The translations under genes were made by a program, and so were the position numbers. Below the pieces are notes generated by a model, which did no database searches, was not told where the DNA came from, and saw only the letters and a list, made by a program, of their open reading frames with translations. A DNA stretch of 64,000 nt from an uncultured Muribaculaceae bacterium (GTDB lineage: Bacteria; Bacteroidota; Bacteroidia; Bacteroidales; Muribaculaceae), in assembly GCA_910584055.1 (NCBI GenBank), contig CAJTZS010000019.1, positions 12,476 to 76,475 of the forward strand, written 5' to 3'. Positions 59,705 through 64,000 of this stretch are shown here, in pieces. Within the stretch, counting starts at the first letter, position 1, and every line of letters begins with the position of its first letter.

Positions 59705-61411
59705 ATGGAAGAAATCATAAAGGAGGAGGAAGCCCTCGGGGAGGGTGGTCTCAATTTTATAGAGCAGGAGATCAAGGCCGATCTCGAGGCCGGTAAAAAC
59801 GGAGGACGACTTAACACCCGTTTTCCGCCGGAACCGAACGGCTATCTGCACATCGGGCATGCGAAAGCTTTCATCATGGATTTCGGTGCTGCGGAGAAGT
59901 TTGGTGGTACATGCAATCTTCGATTCGATGATACGAACCCTCAGAAAGAGGATACGGAATACGTGGAAGCTATCAAGGAAGATATCCACTGGCTGGGATA
60001 TGACTGGGAAGACCGTCTGTATTATGCAAGCGATTATTTCCCTCAGTTGTATGAGCTCGCAGTGCGGCTGATAAAAGAAGGAAAGGCATACGTTGATGAG
60101 CAGACCAGCGAGCAGATTGCGGCTCAGAAAGGCACACCTACAACTCCCGGAACGGCGAGCCCATATCGTGATCGCCCGGTGGAAGAAAACCTTGCGCTGT
60201 TTGAAAAGATGAACGCCGGTGAGTTTGAAGAGGGCTCCATGGTTTTGCGTGCGAAGATAGACATGGCAAGTGACAACATGCATTTCCGGGATCCGATCAT
60301 GTATCGTATCATAAAGACGCCGCATTGGCGCACCGGTGAAAAATGGAAAGTTTATCCAATGTATGATTTCGCTCATGGACAGAGCGACTATTTCGAGGGC
60401 GTTACTCATTCTATCTGCACGTTGGAGTTCGTTCCTCACCGTCCGCTCTATGAGTATTTTGTAAAAGAGCTCGCAGATGAATCATATTGCCCTCGTCAGA
60501 TCGAGTTTAACCGCCTGAACCTTACATATACAGTTATGAGCAAGCGCAAACTTCTGCAGCTTGTAAAAGAAGGTTTGGTGAGCGGATGGGATGATCCACG
60601 CATGCCGACATTGCGCGGATTGAGGCGCCGAGGTTATACGCCTTCATCAATCAAGGACTTTGTAAAACGTATCGGGTATACCAAATATGAGGCCCTTAAC
60701 CATATAGAGCTCCTTGAACATTCCGTGAGGGAGGATCTCAATAAGACGGCAACCAGGGTCAGTGTGGTTCAAAATCCCGTTAAGCTCATTCTGACAAACT
60801 ATCCAGAGGATAAGACTGAGATGATGACGATGGATAACAATCCTGAGAATCCGGCGGAAGGTACCCACGAAATGCCTTTCAGCAGAGAACTCTGGATCGA
60901 GCGTGAGGATTTCATGGAAAATCCTCCCAAGAAGTTCTTCCGTCTCTCTCCCGATAAGGAGGTTCGCCTTAAGGGTGCGTACATTATCAAATGCACCGGC
61001 ATTAAGAAAGGGGAAGATGGTGAGATTGAAGAGATCTACGCCACATATGATCCCGAGACAAGGAGCGGTCTTCCCGGTGCTGACCGCAAGGTGAAGGGCA
61101 CTTTGCATTGGGTGTCCGTGCCGACTGCCACCACTGCCGAGATTCGTGATTATGACCGTCTTTTTTCTGTTGAGAATCCAAGTGCTGAAGAAGGGGATTT
61201 CAGGGATTTGTTGAATCCGGATTCGCTTAAGGTGCGGGAGAATGCCAAAATAGAGCCGTGGCTTGCAGAAAGGATCAAGGCAGGAGATCATTATCAGTTC
61301 CAGCGTCTCGGCTATTATGTGGTGGACAGGGACTCCACATCCGGGCATCCAGTATTCAACAAGACAATAGGCCTTAAGGATACCTGGGCAAAAGAAATGA
61401 AGAAATCCTGA
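59705..61411 (+). CDS. glnS: Glutaminyl-tRNA synthetase
   Basis: A 568-residue class I synthetase that charges tRNA-Gln. HIGH motif is in PPEPNGYLHIGHAKAF and the KMSKS-type loop is VMSKRKLLQLV. Other GlnRS segments are RFDDTNPQKEDTEYVEAIKED, YDFAHGQSDYFEGVTHSICT and the anticodon-binding beta-barrels with RGNxx-like LKGAYIIKCTG. Length is normal. Confidence 0.96.
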   Translation: MEEIIKEEEALGEGGLNFIEQEIKADLEAGKNGGRLNTRFPPEPNGYLHIGHAKAFIMDFGAAEKFGGTCNLRFDDTNPQKEDTEYVEAIKEDIHWLGYDWEDRLYYASDYFPQLYELAVRLIKEGKAYVDEQTSEQIAAQKGTPTTPGTASPYRDRPVEENLALFEKMNAGEFEEGSMVLRAKIDMASDNMHFRDPIMYRIIKTPHWRTGEKWKVYPMYDFAHGQSDYFEGVTHSICTLEFVPHRPLYEYFVKELADESYCPRQIEFNRLNLTYTVMSKRKLLQLVKEGLVSGWDDPRMPTLRGLRRRGYTPSSIKDFVKRIGYTKYEALNHIELLEHSVREDLNKTATRVSVVQNPVKLILTNYPEDKTEMMTMDNNPENPAEGTHEMPFSRELWIEREDFMENPPKKFFRLSPDKEVRLKGAYIIKCTGIKKGEDGEIEEIYATYDPETRSGLPGADRKVKGTLHWVSVPTATTAEIRDYDRLFSVENPSAEEGDFRDLLNPDSLKVRENAKIEPWLAERIKAGDHYQFQRLGYYVVDRDSTSGHPVFNKTIGLKDTWAKEMKKS

Positions 61412-61430
61412 TTTGTGGTTAAAATAAGTT

Positions 61431-61469
61431 AAAAATAGAGATTGCATTACAATATAATCTCTATTTTTT
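61431..61469 (+). terminator. glnS terminator
   Basis: A 13-bp stem (61431-61443 with 61456-61468) ends in a T6 run. It lies 20 nt after the glnS stop and just before the ssrA promoter. Confidence 0.8.
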
Positions 61470-61471
61470 GT

Positions 61472-61479
61472 TATATTTG
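61472..61479 (+). promoter_or_regulatory. ssrA promoter -7 box
   Basis: TATATTTG, 33 bp before the tmRNA 5' end; it overlaps the tail of the glnS terminator. Confidence 0.5.
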
Positions 61480-61512
61480 CAATCCTTTGTGATAAACAAA
61501 GAGATTATATAC

Positions 61513-61913
61513 GGGGGTAACTGGCTTTGACAGCGTGTAGAAGCGGTAGGTAAGCATGCAGAGCTTTGGCGTTTAAGCTCTATAATCGCAAAAGCGTCGA
61601 CCTATAATTGGCGAAAATAACAATTACGCTCTCGCTGCGTAACCTGAAGTACAGTAGGGTTCCTTTATTCGCCTCAAAGTGAGGTGAACGAGACATCTCC
61701 CCATTGCCCGGTTCCGAGACGTTTGGACAAGGAGGTGCAGAGAAATTCGGAAATAGGGGCTGCGGAGTTCCGACGCAGTTCCGAAATTCAGGGACTAAGG
61801 AAAAGATTGGCTGTCGTGGGCCTGTCTTTTCACGAAAACCAATCCACAGACTAAGCATGTAGAAAGCTTATTGATTCCACGTTTGGACGAGGGTTCAATC
61901 CCCTCTACCTCCA
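61513..61913 (+). ncRNA. ssrA: tmRNA (SsrA)
   Basis: A 401-nt transfer-messenger RNA for rescue of stalled ribosomes. The 5' end gggggtaactggctttgaca and 3' end ggttcaatcccctctacctc form the tRNA-like part, with a G:U third acceptor pair for alanine charging. The resume codon ggc (61610-61612) opens the tag GENNNYALAA, ending at TAA 61640-61642. Pseudoknot stems follow. CCA is not encoded. Confidence 0.96.
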
Positions 61914-61961
61914 CTATGTGCACCGGACACTCTCCGGACGACACAAGATAAAATCAAGACA

Positions 61962-61997
61962 AACCGCAGAATATCAATGTATTCTGCGGTTTTTTCG
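61962..61997 (+). terminator. ssrA-distal terminator
   Basis: A perfect 12-bp stem (61962-61973 with 61980-61991) ends in a T7 run. It lies ~49 nt beyond the tmRNA 3' end. Confidence 0.85.
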
Positions 61998-62060
61998 TGC
62001 CTAAAAATTTCGACTCAGGACCGAAATCGGACAGAAAAAAGACCGCCACGGACAGTCATT

Positions 62061-62117
62061 CGTTACCAACTCGTTACCACTTTTTTCAAAATCGAAAATG
62101 GTAACGGTTGGGTAACG
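62061..62117. promoter_or_regulatory. Phased CGTTACC repeats, candidate recombinase or accessory-protein sites
   Basis: cgttacc occurs at 62061 and 62072 (11 bp apart) and its complement ggtaacg at 62100 and 62111 (11 bp apart), making two facing pairs. The location between attachment site and integrase fits arm-type or excisionase sites. Confidence 0.5.
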
Positions 62118-62164
62118 ATTAGTGCTGCATAAAACATAGTATCAATGTGTTACGAAAAGCTAAC

Positions 62165-62326
62165 TCGGACATAAGTCGGAAAAACACGGTCAAAAACCGG
62201 ACATTGGAATATGATTGTCCGATCTAAAATTTTACCACTTTCCAGACTGCCGGTAGCAACGAAATTTTCATCATTCATAACGAGGTGTTCAACGCCGATT
62301 CTGACGATGTCCGACATTAGTCCGAC
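62165..62326. promoter_or_regulatory. Phased TCCGAC repeats, second candidate arm-site set
   Basis: tcggacataagtcgga (62165-62180) and tccgacattagtccgac (62310-62326) each contain two copies of the same motif 11 bp apart; the two pairs face opposite ways across the presumed integrase promoter region. Confidence 0.45.
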
Positions 62327-62424
62327 GTTGGCCGGAATTGGTCTAAGCAAACCAAATGTTAAACTCGTTATCATGTCAAACCACGGCAAAACCGGGTTAA
62401 TGATAACCACCAAATCCTCGTTAG

Positions 62425-63642
62425 ATGAAAAAGAACACATTCAAAGTTCTATTCTACATCCGCGGGAATCGTATCAACAAAGACGGCAATGTGTCCGTCA
62501 TGATAAGAATTACCGTGGACGGAGAGATGGAACAGCTAAACTCCAAACTGGTTGTAAATCCTGATATATGGGATGCGAAAACCGGACGGGCCATTGGCCG
62601 CTCGGCAAAAGTTCTTGAACTGAACAGCCGGCTGAATGATATTCAGGTCATTCTTAAAGAGCACTACTACGACATCCAGCGTCGTCACGGCTATGTCACC
62701 GCCGAAATGGTGCGCAACGCCTACATGGGCATCACACAGAGGGAGGAATCGCTCCTGAAACTCTATGAGCAGCACTTGGAGGACACCAAGAAGCTCGTCG
62801 GCCTCAGCAAAGCCGACCCCACCTACCGCAAGTACGAAAGGATGTACCGCCGCGTGGTGGAGTTCATGAAGAAGAAGTATAATATCACGGACATCCCGCT
62901 CCGTGAAATCAAGTACCAGTTCATCGTGGACTTGGAGTTCTTCCTCCGTACCGAGTACAAATACTCGCAGAACACCACCTACAAGTGCATGAAGTTCTTC
63001 AAGCAGGTAATCAACAAAGCCATCCGCGCCGGACTGATAACCGTCGACCCCTTCAACGGCTACAAAATCTCCATCGAGCGCGTTGACCGTGGCTATCTTA
63101 CCGAAGACGAGCTTTGCAAGATGATGCAGAAGGAGTTTGCCTCCAAGCGTCTGGAACAGGTGCGCGACATCTTCATCTTTGCCTGCTTCACGGGACTGGC
63201 ATACATCGACCTCGCCAATCTGCGTGTCGATAACATCCAGAAGATGTTCGACGGTCGCCTGTGGATAGTCACCCACCGACAGAAGACCAACACGAAGGTA
63301 ATGGTGCCGCTGCTTCCGCCGCCCCTGAAAATCCTCAACAAATATGAGGGCTGCTACACCGACGGCCAGCTCATGCCGATAATCACCAATCAGAAGCTCA
63401 ACTGCTATCTGAAAGAGATAGCCGACATCTGCGGCATCGAGAAGAACCTGACCTTTCATCTGGCCCGGCACACCTTCGCCACTACCATGACACTCGGCCG
63501 TGGAGTGCCTATCGAGTCGGTGTCAAAGATGCTCGGACACACAAATATCCAGACCACACAGATCTACGCGAGGATTACCGCCGACAAAATCGGAAAGGAC
63601 ATGGACATTCTTTCCAAGAACCTCGGCAACCTCGATTTCTAA
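62425..63642 (+). CDS. Tyrosine recombinase (integrase) of the Bacteroides element type
   Basis: A 405-residue site-specific recombinase. The N-terminal arm-binding domain is FKVLFYIRGNRINKDGNVSV, a SAM-like core-binding domain covers ~110-210, and the catalytic domain contains FTGLAYIDLANLR (first Arg position not Arg, as in IntDOT-like enzymes), HLARHTFATT (His-x-x-Arg), MLGHTNI and the nucleophile Tyr in QTTQIYARI. It probably moves an integrative or conjugative element that uses the ssrA 3' end. Confidence 0.95.
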   Translation: MKKNTFKVLFYIRGNRINKDGNVSVMIRITVDGEMEQLNSKLVVNPDIWDAKTGRAIGRSAKVLELNSRLNDIQVILKEHYYDIQRRHGYVTAEMVRNAYMGITQREESLLKLYEQHLEDTKKLVGLSKADPTYRKYERMYRRVVEFMKKKYNITDIPLREIKYQFIVDLEFFLRTEYKYSQNTTYKCMKFFKQVINKAIRAGLITVDPFNGYKISIERVDRGYLTEDELCKMMQKEFASKRLEQVRDIFIFACFTGLAYIDLANLRVDNIQKMFDGRLWIVTHRQKTNTKVMVPLLPPPLKILNKYEGCYTDGQLMPIITNQKLNCYLKEIADICGIEKNLTFHLARHTFATTMTLGRGVPIESVSKMLGHTNIQTTQIYARITADKIGKDMDILSKNLGNLDF

Positions 63643-64000
63643 GCTGAACATTCCGTAACACGCCTCAGGTGAGTGCCGTTCGGGAATGTCCGGACGGCAC
63701 TCGCTCTATCCCGATGAGTGCTAACGACTGTAAATATATCTAAATAAAAGTCAAATAATCCGGTTTTTGCGTGGTATATCACATGGTATATACCGGACGC
63801 GATTTTCTGAATGGCACTAACTTGCGGTCGATTTCAAAACCACCAAATCCCCGTAAGAATGGAACAAGAAAACATAACCACAGGGAGCTGTGGAGATTTT
63901 TCATACCAAAGCCAAAAGAATATCCCCTTCGCCACACGTTAAGCAATGGCAAGCAAGTGAAATCGCTGGTTGATTGGACAATGAACAGGAGCCACGACTC

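Larger units (their letters stand above)
61881..64000. mobile_element. One end of an element integrated at the ssrA 3' end
   Basis: A tyrosine recombinase gene lies directly beyond ssrA, and the tmRNA 3' end (about 61881-61913) is a classic attachment site. The far end and second attachment site are outside the window. The 511 bp between ssrA and the integrase contain a terminator and two sets of 11-bp-phased repeats. The last 358 bp (63643-64000) hold a hairpin (gagtgccgt 63671-63679 with acggcactc 63694-63702) and only short frames. Confidence 0.65.

Noticed and set aside
62536..63471. A 311-codon antisense frame opposite the integrase
   Set aside because: Composition mirrors the integrase codons, and the integrase motifs leave no doubt about the coding strand.
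1..64000. CRISPR arrays and rRNA genes
   Set aside because: No regularly spaced direct repeats with unique spacers and no rRNA-like sequence were found on either strand.

Overview
The window looks like a chromosomal segment of a gut Bacteroidales, probably Muribaculaceae-like. Support comes from a SusC/SusD polysaccharide-utilization locus (PUL), a candidate type IX secretion sorting tail, BT_3928/DUF1599 family genes, a tmRNA tag of GENNNYALAA, and promoters of the Bacteroidota TTTG-N19/20-TAnnTTTG type with few strong Shine-Dalgarno sites. The taxon call is inference.

Layout. (1) 1-16.1 kb: a forward PUL with the SusC C-terminus, SusD, a GH43-like/esterase fusion, two paralogous repeat-built surface proteins, GH3, GH43, an internally deleted GH127-like relic, a frameshifted GH97 and a secreted metallophosphoesterase. 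The enzyme set suggests an arabinose- or galactose-decorated plant glycan. (2) 16.1-21.7 kb: a reverse housekeeping string (DUF1599, BT_3928-like, rlmH, nadC, yraN) with an AT-rich type II restriction-modification pair coupled between nadC and yraN. (3) 21.8-41.2 kb: agmatine-to-putrescine enzymes, a LacI-type regulator with a seemingly orphan divergent operator-promoter, a Bcr/CflA exporter, lysC-lysA, a secreted C1B peptidase, a formate/nitrite-type channel, tRNA-Ala(GGC), a membrane Mur ligase, a MATE exporter, recJ, recQ and a ZIP transporter. (4) 41.3-54.2 kb: an AT-rich accessory island. (5) 54.3-61.4 kb: umuC, small envelope genes, prmA, an ECF sigma factor and glnS. (6) 61.5-64 kb: ssrA with a tyrosine recombinase just beyond its 3' end, probably one end of an integrated element.

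The island is the strongest candidate for something undescribed. Two reverse operons (13 and 4 genes) encode almost only unknown membrane or membrane-anchored proteins, most joined by 4-nt ATGA stop/start overlaps. Unrelated bodies share a few N-terminal leaders: MKLTDKRF four times, MK(K/M)W(Q/H)KI four times, and a longer leader resembling the start of a radical-SAM activase at the head of both operons. The two operon promoters are diverged duplicates with a CRP-type palindrome at about -42. The same palindrome at the same spacing precedes a third gene next door, so the island reads as one regulon. An AAA+ ATPase gene separates the operons and seems to have truncated the last gene of one.

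Several non-coding repeat families are also present: a structure-conserved inverted-repeat element of about 190 bp (three copies, two nearly identical), a 65-bp palindrome ending in a promoter -7 box (two copies, both in promoters), 10-bp-phased G-rich tandem repeats after three genes, an inverted REP-like pair, and 11-bp-phased repeats beside the integrase.
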